From Xanthobacteraceae bacterium (GTDB taxonomy: Bacteria > Pseudomonadota > Alphaproteobacteria > Rhizobiales > Xanthobacteraceae), in assembly GCA_029239875.1 (NCBI GenBank), contig JARBUD010000004.1, positions 62,001-126,000 of the forward strand: a stretch of DNA of 64,000 nucleotides, in the 5' to 3' direction. Made by a program: the position numbers and the translations under genes. This document shows, piece by piece, positions 52,260 through 61,959 of this stretch. Position 1 is the first letter of the stretch; each line of letters begins with the position of its first letter. The notes under the pieces were generated by a model that did not search any database, was not told the origin of the DNA, and saw nothing but the letters and a program-made list of their open reading frames with translations.

Positions 52260-52577
52260 TCACGCCTCCGTCTGGTCGCCGAACTGCAGGCGCTCGATCG
52301 GCTGGTTGCCACCCTCGGTGCCGTGCAGCTTCTCGTCGAGCTCGGCGATCCGCGCCCGCAGCGCCTCCATCACGATCTGCCGCATCAGCTCGTAGTCCAG
52401 CCGCACGGCGGAATGGGCGCTGCGCAGCGCCTGCCCATGGCGCAGCACCAGCGCCGGCGCCATGTGCGAGTTCTCCACCGTGAAGTCGAGCGGATGCGTC
52501 GCATCCTTCTCCAGAAGGTTCAGGTGCATGCGCAGCCGATGGTGCTCGGTGTGCAGGACGTCCGTGCTGTTCGTCAT
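52260..52577 (-). CDS. Uncharacterised 105-aa protein
   Basis: 105 aa from the ATG at 52577, with the strong ribosome-binding site AGGGAGGAAG; the frame to 52754 is open but Arg/Pro-rich and probably spurious. It begins MTNSTDVLHTEHHRLRMHLN and has a helical, His- and Arg-rich sequence with HSAVRLDYELMRQIVMEALRARIAELDEKLHG (region) in the C-terminal half. No recognisable family. It is 70 bp upstream of the ssrA transcript start, with a CCCCG-ACAAG-CGGGG palindrome (52694-52708) in its own promoter spacer. Confidence 0.65.
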   Translation of the reverse strand: MTNSTDVLHTEHHRLRMHLNLLEKDATHPLDFTVENSHMAPALVLRHGQALRSAHSAVRLDYELMRQIVMEALRARIAELDEKLHGTEGGNQPIERLQFGDQTEA

Positions 52578-52790
52578 GGCTTCCTCCCTCTGGCTAGCTG
52601 CATGACGACAATCGCGGGAAGCCCATCGGGTTCCCATGATACCGCCGGATTGCCTCGTCCGGCCGGAAGTGCCCCGAAATGACCTTGGAAATGCCCCGAC
52701 AAGCGGGGGAACGCCTCGGCGCCTGGGCGGTTTGCCCCAGGTCTTAACGGACACCGGGGTGGGCTATGGGGATAGAAACGGAGACGAACC

Positions 52791-53207
52791 ATGAAGACAG
52801 GACATGTCGTCATCGGCCTCGCCGCCGCGCTCGGCGTCTCGACGCTCGCCGCGACGCCGAGCCTTGCACAGGAACTCTATGTCCGCAGCGTCGAACCGGC
52901 GCCGCCCGGCGTGGTGGTGATGGAACAGCAGCCGACCTATGTGGCGCCGACCCGGCGGGTGATCGTACAGGAGCCCGCGCCGGTGGTGGTGCAGGAACCC
53001 GCGCCGGTAGTGGTGCAGGAGGTGCCCGCCGAACCGCGGCGCGTCATCGTGACCGAGCCGGCCCCCGCGCCGCTGGCGCGCGAGGTCTATGTTCGCGAGG
53101 CGGCCCCGCTGCCGCCGGCCGACGTGATCGACAACGGCTATGGCTGCCGCACGCTGGAGCGCCAGTCGATCTCGGGCATCACCACGGTTAGCACCGTCTG
53201 CGACTAG
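52791..53207 (+). CDS. Secreted protein with PAPVVVQE-type repeats
   Basis: 138 aa. Signal peptide at about residues 1-26 (MKTGHVVIGLAAALGVSTLAATPSLAQ). The middle (about 45-95) is Pro/Val/Glu-rich with the tandem unit EPAPVVVQEPAPVVVQEVPAEP, giving an extended, rigid chain. The C-terminus has one disulfide-capable pair in CRTLERQSISGITTVSTVC, ending in Asp. Probably periplasmic or surface-bound. No named family. Divergent from the 105-aa gene, 213 bp apart. Confidence 0.7.
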   Translation: MKTGHVVIGLAAALGVSTLAATPSLAQELYVRSVEPAPPGVVVMEQQPTYVAPTRRVIVQEPAPVVVQEPAPVVVQEVPAEPRRVIVTEPAPAPLAREVYVREAAPLPPADVIDNGYGCRTLERQSISGITTVSTVCD

Positions 53208-53308
53208 CTTTAAGCTGTCGATAGCTCGGCCTGAGTGAGCGGGCGGCGACTGCGCTGCCCGCTCACTTATGCTATATGTAGTGGGTCCATAGTCGACGGG
53301 GCCACGCC

Positions 53309-54103
53309 ATGCGGCAATATCACGAGCTTCTGGAGCGAGTTCTGCGCGAAGGCACGCGCAAGGACGACCGCACCGGCACCGGCACGCTCTCCCTCTTCGG
53401 CCACCAGATGCGCTTCGACCTCGCCGAGGGGTTCCCGCTCATCACGACCAAGAAGCTGCACCTCAAGTCGATCATCCACGAGTTGCTCTGGTTCCTCGCC
53501 GGCGACACCAACATCGCCTATCTCAAGGAAAACGGCGTCTCGATCTGGGACGAGTGGGCCGACGCCAATGGCGATCTCGGTCCGGTCTACGGCCACCAGT
53601 GGCGCTCTTGGCCGGATGGGCGCGGCGGCGTGATCGACCAGATCGCGCAGGTGCTCTCCGACATCCGCCGCAACCCCGATTCGCGCCGGCTGATCGTCTC
53701 CGCGTGGAACCCCGCGGACGTGCCGCAGATGGCGCTGCCGCCCTGCCACTGCCTGTTCCAGTTCTACGTGCTGGACGGCAAGCTCTCCTGCCAGCTCTAT
53801 CAGCGCTCGGCCGACATCTTCCTCGGCGTGCCGTTCAACATCGCCTCCTATGCGCTGCTCACTCACATGGTGGCACAGGTGACGGGGCTGAAGCCGGGCG
53901 ACTTCGTCCACACGCTGGGCGACGCGCATCTCTACGTGAACCATGTCGAGCAGGCGCATGAGCAGCTCTCGCGCGCCCCGCGCGCTCTGCCGACCTTGAA
54001 GCTCAACCCGGCGGTGGACGACCTCTTCGCCTTCCGCTTCGAGGACATCGCCATCGAGGGCTACGACCCGCACCCCGCCATCAAGGCGCCGGTGGCGGTC
54101 TAG
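53309..54103 (+). CDS. thyA: Thymidylate synthase ThyA
   Basis: Methylates dUMP to dTMP with methylene-THF, producing dihydrofolate. 264 aa, the same length as the E. coli enzyme. The catalytic cysteine is Cys146 in [15 protein letters not shown]; other hallmarks are [60 protein letters not shown] and the C-terminal substrate-binding segment ending in AVKAPVAV-like sequence (KAPVAV). Its partner folA is at 49313 on the minus strand. Convergent with the LysR gene. Confidence 0.97.
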   Translation: MRQYHELLERVLREGTRKDDRTGTGTLSLFGHQMRFDLAEGFPLITTKKLHLKSIIHELLWFLAGDTNIAYLKENGVSIWDEWADANGDLGPVYGHQWRSWPDGRGGVIDQIAQVLSDIRRNPDSRRLIVSAWNPADVPQMALPPCHCLFQFYVLDGKLSCQLYQRSADIFLGVPFNIASYALLTHMVAQVTGLKPGDFVHTLGDAHLYVNHVEQAHEQLSRAPRALPTLKLNPAVDDLFAFRFEDIAIEGYDPHPAIKAPVAV

Positions 54104-54128
54104 ACGGTCGAGGCGCGTCGCCACGACG

Positions 54129-55148
54129 TCACTCCTCGATCGCTCCCGGAAGTTCCAGGTCGCTGAAGTGCTGCTTGGCGTGCTCGTAGAACACTGCCGG
54201 CGCGAAATGCAGGTTTACCCCGGCTCGGACCATCAGGCCGAAGCGGTTGGTCGGCAGGCCGACATCCTCCAGCGGGCGGAACAGCAGCGCGCCGCTGCGA
54301 ATCTCGTTTTGCACGCCGATGGGCGTCATCACCGAGACACGGCCGCCGAGCAAGGCGAGCTCGACCAGCATGCGGATGGAATCGACCTCGACCAGCGGCG
54401 GCAGCACCAGCGCCGATTTCTGTAGGAACGGTTCGATCACGCCGCGGATCGAGATCTCCGGCTTGGCCACCGCCATCGGATGGGCGATGCAGGCCGCCAG
54501 CGTCACCCTCGGCACGGCCGCCAGCGGATGATCGGGGCGCATCACCACGCCGATGCGCACGTCCCGCCGCACCGCCACCTCCACGTGATCGTTGGGCCGG
54601 GCAACGAAGCCGAAACCGATGTCGGCACGCTCGTCGGCGATCCGCGCGATCACCTCCGTCGAGGGACCGACCGAGACGTCGAGGTGCAGGCGCGGATACT
54701 GCCGGCCGAAATCGGCGAGGAGCCGGGGCAGGAAGGCGAGCCCGACGCTCTCGACCGTGGCGACGCGCACCGAGCCGGTCTTCAGGCCACGCAGCATATC
54801 CAGCTCGGAGACCGCCGCCTCGATCGGCAGGAGCAGCCGGCGGGAATGGCGGTAGAGGATCTCGCCCGCCGGCGTGAGCTTGAGGCGCCGGACCTCGCGC
54901 TGGAACAACTCCAGGCCCAGCGCATCTTCGAGCTGCGCGACCTGCCGCGTCACCGCCGAGGAAGCGATGTTCAGCCGCCGCGCCGCTTCACGGACCGACA
55001 GGCATTCGGCGACGGCATTGAAATAGATCAGCGAGGGCTGGTGGAAAACCCGCGCCAGGAGGCTGGGTGAAAGCGCGCCGCTACGGGGGCGGTCCTTGCC
55101 ATCGGTCTTGATGAGGGTGCCGTCAGGCTTCGGACCTGTCTTGGTCAT
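54129..55148 (-). CDS. LysR family transcriptional regulator, CysB/XdhR-like
   Basis: 339 aa from the ATG at 55148; an ATG four codons earlier (55160) is possible. It has a longer N-terminal extension (about 35 residues) before the HTH, PSLIYFNAVAECLSVREAARRLNIASSAVTRQVAQLEDALGLELFQREVRRLKLTPAGEI (region, about residues 38-97). The effector domain (about 115-325) has GSVRVATVESVGLAFLPRLLADFG and LHLDVSVGPSTEVI, DIGFGFVARPND. The purine permease gene is divergent with a 424-bp spacer, so it may be the target; no ligand can be assigned. Confidence 0.9.
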   Translation of the reverse strand: MTKTGPKPDGTLIKTDGKDRPRSGALSPSLLARVFHQPSLIYFNAVAECLSVREAARRLNIASSAVTRQVAQLEDALGLELFQREVRRLKLTPAGEILYRHSRRLLLPIEAAVSELDMLRGLKTGSVRVATVESVGLAFLPRLLADFGRQYPRLHLDVSVGPSTEVIARIADERADIGFGFVARPNDHVEVAVRRDVRIGVVMRPDHPLAAVPRVTLAACIAHPMAVAKPEISIRGVIEPFLQKSALVLPPLVEVDSIRMLVELALLGGRVSVMTPIGVQNEIRSGALLFRPLEDVGLPTNRFGLMVRAGVNLHFAPAVFYEHAKQHFSDLELPGAIEE

Positions 55149-55572
55149 TAGGGATTCCAATCGATGGGATCGCTGCCAAATCAGCAGCGCGCCGCTCTGT
55201 ATTCAGCAGTTTCAAGAGCGCCCACGATCGGTACAATCATACACGCCGTCAAGAAATCAGTGCCATCCCCGGATTGAGCTGGCGGTTCGAGCCTCACGTC
55301 CATTCATGCCCCTCATCTGCAGTATTCATGGAGAAGGCCGTGTCCACGCCACGCGCATGAGGCATGAGCCCGCTTGACCCGAGATCGACGAGTGAAACTG
55401 TCAGCCGCCCGCGCCAATGCTATCCGCGGCGTAACCGGCGTGTGCCTGCGCGAGACGCCATTCATCACCGACAACCATACCGGCTGGCACTCGACGCGGA
55501 TAAGACCCGCGGCGAAGCGCCGGCCGCCCTCGCCTGCAACGGCACAGCGTTTCCACGAGAGGGTGAGCCCGC

Positions 55573-56871
55573 ATGCTTGAGAAGCTGTTCGCGCTGAAGG
55601 ATCATGGCACCAACGTCAGGACCGAGATACTGGCGGGCGTGACGACCTTCGTCACGATGGCCTATATCGTCTTCATCAATCCGGCGATCCTCGGTGCAGC
55701 GGGCATGCCGCAGGGCTCGGTCTTCGTGGCCACCTGTCTCGTCGCCGCCGTCGGCACGCTGATCATGGGGCTCTATGCCAACTATCCGATCGCGCTGGCG
55801 CCGGGCATGGGTCTCAACGCCTACTTCGCCTATGTCGTCGTGCTTTCCATGGGCTACACGTGGCAGGCGGCGCTCGGCGCGGTGTTCATTTCCGGCACGC
55901 TCTTCCTGCTGGTGACGCTGTTCCGCCTGCGCGACATCATCGTCAACGGCATCCCCCATTCGCTGCGCATCGCCATCACGGTCGGCATCGGCCTGTTCCT
56001 GGCCATCATCTCGCTGAAGAACGCCGGCGTCATCGTCGGCAGCGAAGCGACGCTGGTGACGCTCGGCGACCTGCACAAGCCCGAGGTAGTGCTGGCGGTG
56101 ATCGGCTTCATCGCCGTCGCCGTGCTCTCGGTGCTGCAGGTGAAGGGCGCGCTGCTGATCGGCATCATGGCCGTGACGGTGCTCAGCTTCATTTTTGCCG
56201 GCAACACTTTCCACGGCATCGTCTCGATGCCTCCCTCGCTGGAGCCGACCTTCTTCGCGCTCGACGTCAAGGCGGCGCTGTCGGGCGGCATCCTGAACGT
56301 GGTGCTGGTCTTCTTCCTGGTCGAGTTGTTCGACGCCACCGGCACGCTGATGGGCGTCGCCCGCCGCGCCGGCCTGCTGACGCCGGAGCGAGAGGGTCGG
56401 CTCAGCAAGGCGCTGATGGCGGACAGCAGCGCAATCTTCCTCGGCTCGCTGCTCGGCACCTCCAGCACCACCGCCTATCTGGAAAGCGCCTCGGGCGTGC
56501 AGGAGGGCGGGCGCACCGGTCTCACCGCGGTGACCGTCGCGGCCCTGTTCCTGGCCTGCCTTTTCATCGCGCCGCTCGCCGCCTCGGTGCCGGCCTATGC
56601 GACGGCGCCCGCGCTCTTCTACGTCGCCTGCCTGATGCTGCGCGACTTGGTCGACCTCGACTGGGAGGACACGACGGAGGTCATCCCCGCCTGCGTTACC
56701 GCCCTGCTGATGCCCTTCACCTACTCGATCGCCAACGGCGTCTCCTTCGGCTTCATCAGCTATGCGGCGCTGAAGCTGCTGACCGGCCGCGCCCGGCAGG
56801 TGCATCCGGTGGTGTGGGTCATCGCCGCCGTGTTCCTGTTCAAGTTCATCCACGAGACGGCGGGCCACTGA
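55573..56871 (+). CDS. NCS2-family purine permease (AzgA/PbuG-like)
   Basis: 432 aa, inner-membrane nucleobase:H+ symporter of the AzgA-like branch (adenine, guanine or hypoxanthine). Signature segments: TEILAGVTTFVTMAYIVFINPAIL (about residues 20-43), YPIALAPGMGLNAYFAYVVVL, GIGLFLAIISLKNAGVIVG, LVELFDATGTLMGVARRAGLL and SSAIFLGSLLGTSSTTAYLESASGVQEGGRTGLTAV, the last two holding the substrate-site Asp/Glu and Ser/Thr. About twelve to fourteen helices. The start is preceded by GAGAGGGTGAG. The 424-bp spacer to the LysR gene has no gene that I can support. Confidence 0.93.
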   Translation: MLEKLFALKDHGTNVRTEILAGVTTFVTMAYIVFINPAILGAAGMPQGSVFVATCLVAAVGTLIMGLYANYPIALAPGMGLNAYFAYVVVLSMGYTWQAALGAVFISGTLFLLVTLFRLRDIIVNGIPHSLRIAITVGIGLFLAIISLKNAGVIVGSEATLVTLGDLHKPEVVLAVIGFIAVAVLSVLQVKGALLIGIMAVTVLSFIFAGNTFHGIVSMPPSLEPTFFALDVKAALSGGILNVVLVFFLVELFDATGTLMGVARRAGLLTPEREGRLSKALMADSSAIFLGSLLGTSSTTAYLESASGVQEGGRTGLTAVTVAALFLACLFIAPLAASVPAYATAPALFYVACLMLRDLVDLDWEDTTEVIPACVTALLMPFTYSIANGVSFGFISYAALKLLTGRARQVHPVVWVIAAVFLFKFIHETAGH

Positions 56872-56889
56872 ACGCGCGCGAGGGCGGCG

Positions 56890-57570
56890 TCAGCCTCCGG
56901 CGGCCTGCGCGAGGGAGATCGCGACGCAGCTCTGCGCTGACGGCAGCAGCATGAGCCGGCCGCTATCGGCGAGGTCGTAGACCTGGACGGCGCCGAGATT
57001 GATCGACGGTGCGCCGTTTGGCAGCAGGGCTTGCGCGACGGCATCGCAGGACTTCGGGTAGGGCACGACGCGCACCATCGCGCCCTCGCAGCCGGTCCTG
57101 TTCGGCGCGGCATAGACGATGCCGGCCGCGGGGCCGGAATAGTTCGGCGAATTGATGTTCAGACCGAGCACCGACTGCACCGCGTGGCCGTCGGGCTCGC
57201 TCGTGTTCCAGCGCGACTGCAGGCTGTACTGCGCGCCGCCGGAAAGCAGCTCGCCGAGCACGGGGAAGATGGTGCCGCAGGCCTTCAGGCCGGCCTTGCG
57301 AGCATGGGCGAGGAAGGGTGTCTCCGCCAATGGCAGATCGCTCCCCGAGATGGCCGGCGTCCCCCGCTGTCCGGAAAGGGATCCCCGCAGCTCCGGGATC
57401 TGCGTCACCCCGAGCACGGCGGTGCCGAGTGCCGCCACGCCGACGAACGACAGCAGGATCGCCTGCCACGCGGGCCGCCATGCCGGCGCGGCGGCAGTGC
57501 CGTTCCCGGCCGTCGCGGGCGCCGGGGCCGCTCGGGACATGATGCGGTCGCGGATCGATTGCTGCGTCAT
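56890..57570 (-). CDS. Uncharacterised single-TM secreted-domain protein in the adhesin cluster
   Basis: 226 aa. N-terminus of about 32 residues cytoplasmic (MTQQSIRDRIMSRAAPAPATAGNG), one membrane helix at about 35-55 (AILLSFVGVAALGTAVLGVTQI), and a periplasmic domain with four cysteines (in KACGTIF, NRTGCEGAM, YPKSCDAV, SAQSCVAIS) that could form two disulfides. A region of NxNSPNYSG-type character lies in the middle. No family recognised. It is 8 bp after the IalB gene on the same strand and is the last gene of the run. A partner of the adhesin or IalB is inferred from position only. Confidence 0.75.
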   Translation of the reverse strand: MTQQSIRDRIMSRAAPAPATAGNGTAAAPAWRPAWQAILLSFVGVAALGTAVLGVTQIPELRGSLSGQRGTPAISGSDLPLAETPFLAHARKAGLKACGTIFPVLGELLSGGAQYSLQSRWNTSEPDGHAVQSVLGLNINSPNYSGPAAGIVYAAPNRTGCEGAMVRVVPYPKSCDAVAQALLPNGAPSINLGAVQVYDLADSGRLMLLPSAQSCVAISLAQAAGG

Positions 57571-57578
57571 GGTTTCAT

Positions 57579-58166
57579 TCAGTTGATGGTCGCCAGCGCC
57601 TTGGCGAGGCCTTTCAGGGAGGCCGTGACGGTGATGCGCGCGCCGGAGGCGGCGGAATAGGAAATGCTCGCCTGCGCCTCCTTGCCGATCTGCTCGCGCA
57701 GGATCGGGCCGACCGGGACCATGCCGACGCAGACGGTCTGGTTGCAGCCGTCGATATCGACCTCGACGGGCTGCCTGCGCCCTTGGAAGGCGAGCGAGAT
57801 CTGGCCGTCCGCCCGCGGCGCGGTGCGCAGGATCATGAACGGCTTGCCCTCCTGTGTCGCCGCCAGCGACCAGCTGAAGACCAGCGCGCCGGCGTGGTCC
57901 TCGATCACCTGGCTCACATTGCAGACCATCTGCCGGGCCTTCAGGTTCTCGTCGCAGACCAGCGTCCAGTTCTCGAACGGCGTGGTGATGCGTCGGTACT
58001 GGCCGAGCGGGACGTCCTGGGGAACTGCGACTTCGGGCGGCCGGATCCGGTAGGCGGGAGCCACCGCCGCGGCGGAAAGGGGTTCCTGTCCGACGGCTGG
58101 CGGGCCGCCGGACAGGAATAGGCAGGCCCCTAGGATGAATTGGGGGAGCGGAGCCTGCCCGATCAC
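57579..58166 (-). CDS. IalB family (invasion-associated locus B) protein
   Basis: 195 aa from a GTG at 58166 with GAGG five bases upstream; no ATG fits. Signal peptide at about residues 1-28 (IGQAPLPQFILGACLFLSGGPPAVGQ). The IalB domain follows: GQYRRITTPFENWTLVCDENLKARQMVCNVSQVIED (region) and DIDGCNQTVCVGMVPVG, with the four conserved cysteines. IalB was named for a role in host-cell invasion in Bartonella, but the family is widespread in free-living alphaproteobacteria, so a virulence role is not implied. It starts 7 bp after the adhesin stop; one transcript is likely. Confidence 0.85.
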   Translation of the reverse strand: MIGQAPLPQFILGACLFLSGGPPAVGQEPLSAAAVAPAYRIRPPEVAVPQDVPLGQYRRITTPFENWTLVCDENLKARQMVCNVSQVIEDHAGALVFSWSLAATQEGKPFMILRTAPRADGQISLAFQGRRQPVEVDIDGCNQTVCVGMVPVGPILREQIGKEAQASISYSAASGARITVTASLKGLAKALATIN

Positions 58167-58173
58167 GATGACC

Positions 58174-61100
58174 TCAGTTGAGCGTGAAGCTGAGGCCGGC
58201 ACCCACGCCCCAGTCGCCGCCAGCGGTCGTGCCCGACAAGTTGCTGCGCATGCGGCCGTTCTCGCTGGTGTAGCCGGCGCCGACGGCAAAGGCGCCCTCG
58301 CCGCGCCAGTAGCCGCCGCCGACGGCCACGCTCGCCTTGCCCGGCCGATCGTCGTAGCGGAGCGATGCCGCCGCCAGGCCGATCGCCGCCCCCTGCCGCG
58401 CTTCGGTGCGGGCTGCGCTGATGTCCTGGTTGAGCTGGCTGAACCGGTAATCGGTATAGGCGTTCGCCTGGTCCAGCGTCTGGGCAGCCATCTGGTTGGT
58501 GTAGTTGTTGGCCGTCTGGATCGCCGCGGTGGTGCGGTTGTCGGTGTAGCTGTTCGCCTCGACCAGCGTGTTGCCCAGGCCCTCATTGAGCTGGCCGACA
58601 TTGACCGCGTCGGTGTCCTTCACGCCGGCGGCGACGTTGGAGATCAGCACCGGGGCGTTCGGATCGCCGCCGATCAGCGTCACGGTGTTCGACTTGGTCC
58701 CGTCCGGGTTGGTGTCGTATTTGACGGTGAACTCGTTGAGCTCGCCGATGCCGGTCTCCAGCGTCTCGACGGCCTGGTTGGTGGCGTAGAGCTGCGAGCC
58801 GTTGATCGCATCCGTGCTGCTGGCCGAGATGCGGCCCGCGGCGACGTTGGTGACCGTCCGCTCGGCGCCGACATCGCCCACGCTGACGGTGCCGACCGGC
58901 GTGGCACCGGCGAAGGCATAGTCCACGCCCCTGATCGTGGTGCCGGCGGTGCCGACCGCTGCCGCGGTCGCCGCGCCCGCGCCGAGGGCGACCGAATTGG
59001 CGTTGCCGGCCGTGGCGCCCTGGCCGATGGCGACGCTGGACGTGCCGCCCGCCGTCGCCCCGGAGCCGACCGCCGTGGCGCCGGCGCCCGCGGCGGAGGC
59101 GTTGACGCCGGCCGCGAGCGCATCCGCGCCGGACGCACCGTCATTGTTGTAGTTGCCGGCGGCGCTGTCGCTGCTGCCCACGCTGTAGAAATGGGTCGCA
59201 CCGCCCCCGCCGCTGCTCAGCGCCGCGATGGCCTGGTTGGTGGCGTAGAGCTGCGAACCGTTGATCGCATCCGTGCTGCTGGCCGAGATCTGGCCCGCGG
59301 CGACATTGGTGATCGTCCGCTCGGCGCCGGCAGCGCCCACGCTGACGGTCGAGAGCGGCGCCGTGCCCGCGAAGTTGTAGAAGGTTCCGCCGACGGTCAC
59401 GCCGGACGTGCCGACCGCCGCCGCCGTCACCGATCCGGAGCCGAGAGCGACGTCGCCCTCGAACAGCGCCTGCGCCCCCGCGCCGAAGGCGACGGATTCA
59501 TCCGCCAGTGCGGTACTGCGATAGCCTGCGGCAAGGCTGCGGGCGCCCAGGGCCGCGTTGTTGGAACCGAAGGCGCTGCCGTCCTCGCCATCGGCGACGT
59601 TGCCGGTGCCGACGGCGGTGCTGCCGTCGCCATCGGCGGTGTTGTCCCGGCCGGCCGCGAGGCTGCCTTCGCCGTCGATGATGTTGAGCGTGCCGAAAGC
59701 GCTGCTGAAATCGCCGAAGATCCAGTTGGTCCCGCCGAAGGCATAGGTGTTGTCACCCGACGCGATGTTCGAGTAGCCGATCGCGCTGCTATTGGCGCCC
59801 AAAGCCCTGTTGCCGTAGCCGACGGCGGTGGCGAAATCTCCGCTCGCCATCGCACTCACGCCGGCGGCCAGGGCATTGTTGCCGGTGGCACCGTCATTGT
59901 CGAAATTGCCGCCGGCCACGCCGTTGTCGTTGACGCTGTAATAGTGCGTCTGGCTGGCCGCGACGGTGGCGTCCAGCTGCTTGAGCTGGGCCACGTTCAC
60001 CGCGTCGGTGTCGGTGGTGCCGGCGGCGACGCCGGTGATCTGGCGGGTCTGGCCGTTGGCCGCGTCGCCGACGCTTACCGCCCCCAGGGTGCTCTGCCAG
60101 GCCGGGCTGGTGTTGGTGGAGGGCAGGCCGGTGGCGGGATCGTAGCCCGCCACGCCCGCCGCCGTGCTGGAGATCGAGCCTGCACCGAGGGCGACCCCGC
60201 CGCTCTGTGTCACCGTCGCACCATGGCCGATGGCGATGGCGTCGACGCCGCTCGCCTCGCTGTCGGTGCCGAGCGCCAGCGCGTCCTCGGCCGTGGCCTG
60301 GGCGCGGGCGCCGATGGCCACCGTGCGGTCGGCCGTCACATAGGCCTGGTTGCCGATGGCGACGACATCGTTGAGCGCGATGGACGGCAGGGCCGAGACC
60401 ACATTCCCATCGAAGTCGTAGAACTGGCTGGTCGCGTCGTCATAGGTCATACCGGTCGCCGCGCCGGAGCCGAGCGCGACATTGTTGCTGCCCTGGATCC
60501 CGAGACCCGCGACCTTGCCCGCCGAATAGTTGTTGTCGCCCGTTGTCGCCCATCCGGCGAATCGGCCCTGCGCGAGATTGTCGTCGCCCTGCACCTGCCA
60601 GCCGGCCTGCGGTCCAAGAGCAACGTTATAATCGCCGGTCACGAATTCGCCGGTCGCGAAGCCGAAGGCGACGTTGCCGCTGCCATTGACCTGCGAGCCG
60701 GCCACCGCGCCGAAGGCGCTGTTGCTGCTGCCCTGCGCGCCGCCGCCGGCGCCCTGTCCCAAATAGGAATTGTCGTTGCCGGTGGAATTCGCGCCGGACC
60801 CGGAGCCGATGAAGGTATTCCGGTCGCCCGTCGCCCCGTCGCCGGCCTGGACGCCCAGCGCGAAGGTGCCCCAGCCGCTGGCGATGGCACGGTCGCCGAT
60901 GGCGATGGAACCCGCGCCGCTGGCGACGCTCCCGCTGCCGATCGCCGTGGCGCCGACCTCGCTCGCCGTGTTGCCCGTGCCGATGGCCGTGGAGAAGTCG
61001 GCGGAAGCCTCGTTGTCGTAGCCGCCGACTGCCGTCGCGGACCGGCCCGAGGCCAGGGCGCCCACACCGGCTGCCAGCGAATTCTGACCGGTCGCGCCGT

Positions 61101-61959
61101 CATTGTTGAAATTGCCGCCGCTCATACCGTCGTCGTTGACGCTGTAATAGTGCGTCGTGGCCGCCGCCTGCGCGGCCTGGAGCTGCGCGACGTTCACCGC
61201 GTCGGTCTCCGTGGTGCCGGCGGCGACACCGGTGATCTGGCGGGTCTGGCCGCTGGCCGTGTCGCCGACGCTCAGCGCCCCCAATGTGCTCCGCCAGGCA
61301 GGGCTCGTATCGGTAGAGGGCAAACCGGTCGCGGGATCATAGCCAGCCGCCCCCGCCGCCGTGCTCGCCACCGAGCCGGAGCCCAGCGCCACGCCGCCCG
61401 CGACGGTCACGCTCGAGGCGTTGCCGACGGCCACGCCGTCGGTTGCCGCTGTCGTAGCCGTCGACTGGTTGCCGATGGCGATGGAATTCGTCCCAGTGGC
61501 GCTGGTCGTCATATTGCCCAGCGCGAGGGCCGCGGTTCCGAGATTACCGTCTATCCAGTCGGTCAGCGCCGTCAGGTCGACGCCGCCGACGCCATCGGAG
61601 GGAACGTCATTGACGATGGCATAGCCGCCGCCCGCTATCGGCACCTGGCAGCTCCAGGGGCCGGTGCCGCCGCCGAAGCCGGGGCGCACGCAGAAGCCGA
61701 GGGGGGTCTGCGAGGCGTCCGCCAGTACGGGGGACGCGGAGCCGAGACACGCGGCCAGCGCCCCGCCTATGCCCAGCATGCCGAGCCCGTGCCGCCGGCG
61801 CATGCCGAGCCGCGCCGAAGCCAGCCGCAGCACCGCCATCAGGCGGCGCCGGACGGAATGGCTGTCGGCCCCGCCCTTCACCCAGTCATTGGCGAAGACC
61901 CGCCCGGAAGCCGGCTTGCCGGCGTCTGTCCTGTCGTCATCGATCATGCTGAGTTCCAT
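58174..61959 (-). CDS. YadA-type trimeric autotransporter adhesin
   Basis: 1261 aa; surface adhesin that trimerises and is held in the outer membrane by its C-terminal barrel. Long N-terminal region (about 1-80) with the extended signal peptide ending [19 protein letters not shown]. The passenger has many YadA/SLG head repeats of the form AxGxxSxAxxxxAxAxG ([21 protein letters not shown]), neck/connector motifs DAVNVAQL and [13 protein letters not shown] (twice), and coiled stalk segments near residues 1075-1165. The last 85 residues, from [20 protein letters not shown] to GAGLSFTLN, are the membrane-anchor barrel. The ATG at 61947 has the better ribosome-binding site. The 5' end overlaps the upstream gene. 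Confidence 0.92.
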   Translation of the reverse strand: MELSMIDDDRTDAGKPASGRVFANDWVKGGADSHSVRRRLMAVLRLASARLGMRRRHGLGMLGIGGALAACLGSASPVLADASQTPLGFCVRPGFGGGTGPWSCQVPIAGGGYAIVNDVPSDGVGGVDLTALTDWIDGNLGTAALALGNMTTSATGTNSIAIGNQSTATTAATDGVAVGNASSVTVAGGVALGSGSVASTAAGAAGYDPATGLPSTDTSPAWRSTLGALSVGDTASGQTRQITGVAAGTTETDAVNVAQLQAAQAAATTHYYSVNDDGMSGGNFNNDGATGQNSLAAGVGALASGRSATAVGGYDNEASADFSTAIGTGNTASEVGATAIGSGSVASGAGSIAIGDRAIASGWGTFALGVQAGDGATGDRNTFIGSGSGANSTGNDNSYLGQGAGGGAQGSSNSAFGAVAGSQVNGSGNVAFGFATGEFVTGDYNVALGPQAGWQVQGDDNLAQGRFAGWATTGDNNYSAGKVAGLGIQGSNNVALGSGAATGMTYDDATSQFYDFDGNVVSALPSIALNDVVAIGNQAYVTADRTVAIGARAQATAEDALALGTDSEASGVDAIAIGHGATVTQSGGVALGAGSISSTAAGVAGYDPATGLPSTNTSPAWQSTLGAVSVGDAANGQTRQITGVAAGTTDTDAVNVAQLKQLDATVAASQTHYYSVNDNGVAGGNFDNDGATGNNALAAGVSAMASGDFATAVGYGNRALGANSSAIGYSNIASGDNTYAFGGTNWIFGDFSSAFGTLNIIDGEGSLAAGRDNTADGDGSTAVGTGNVADGEDGSAFGSNNAALGARSLAAGYRSTALADESVAFGAGAQALFEGDVALGSGSVTAAAVGTSGVTVGGTFYNFAGTAPLSTVSVGAAGAERTITNVAAGQISASSTDAINGSQLYATNQAIAALSSGGGGATHFYSVGSSDSAAGNYNNDGASGADALAAGVNASAAGAGATAVGSGATAGGTSSVAIGQGATAGNANSVALGAGAATAAAVGTAGTTIRGVDYAFAGATPVGTVSVGDVGAERTVTNVAAGRISASSTDAINGSQLYATNQAVETLETGIGELNEFTVKYDTNPDGTKSNTVTLIGGDPNAPVLISNVAAGVKDTDAVNVGQLNEGLGNTLVEANSYTDNRTTAAIQTANNYTNQMAAQTLDQANAYTDYRFSQLNQDISAARTEARQGAAIGLAAASLRYDDRPGKASVAVGGGYWRGEGAFAVGAGYTSENGRMRSNLSGTTAGGDWGVGAGLSFTLN

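Noticed and set aside
52143-52682. 179-codon plus-strand frame over ssrA
   Set aside because: It runs antisense through the tmRNA acceptor piece and the 105-aa gene; the tmRNA tag, pairing and promoter are better supported.
49313-54103. folA and thyA as one operon
   Set aside because: They lie on opposite strands with the amine oxidase, sspB, ssrA and two other genes between them; only the metabolic link remains.
55465-56868. 467-codon minus-strand frame opposite the purine permease
   Set aside because: The translation is His/Asp/Arg/Gln-rich, the classic antisense composition of a hydrophobic GC-rich membrane-protein gene.
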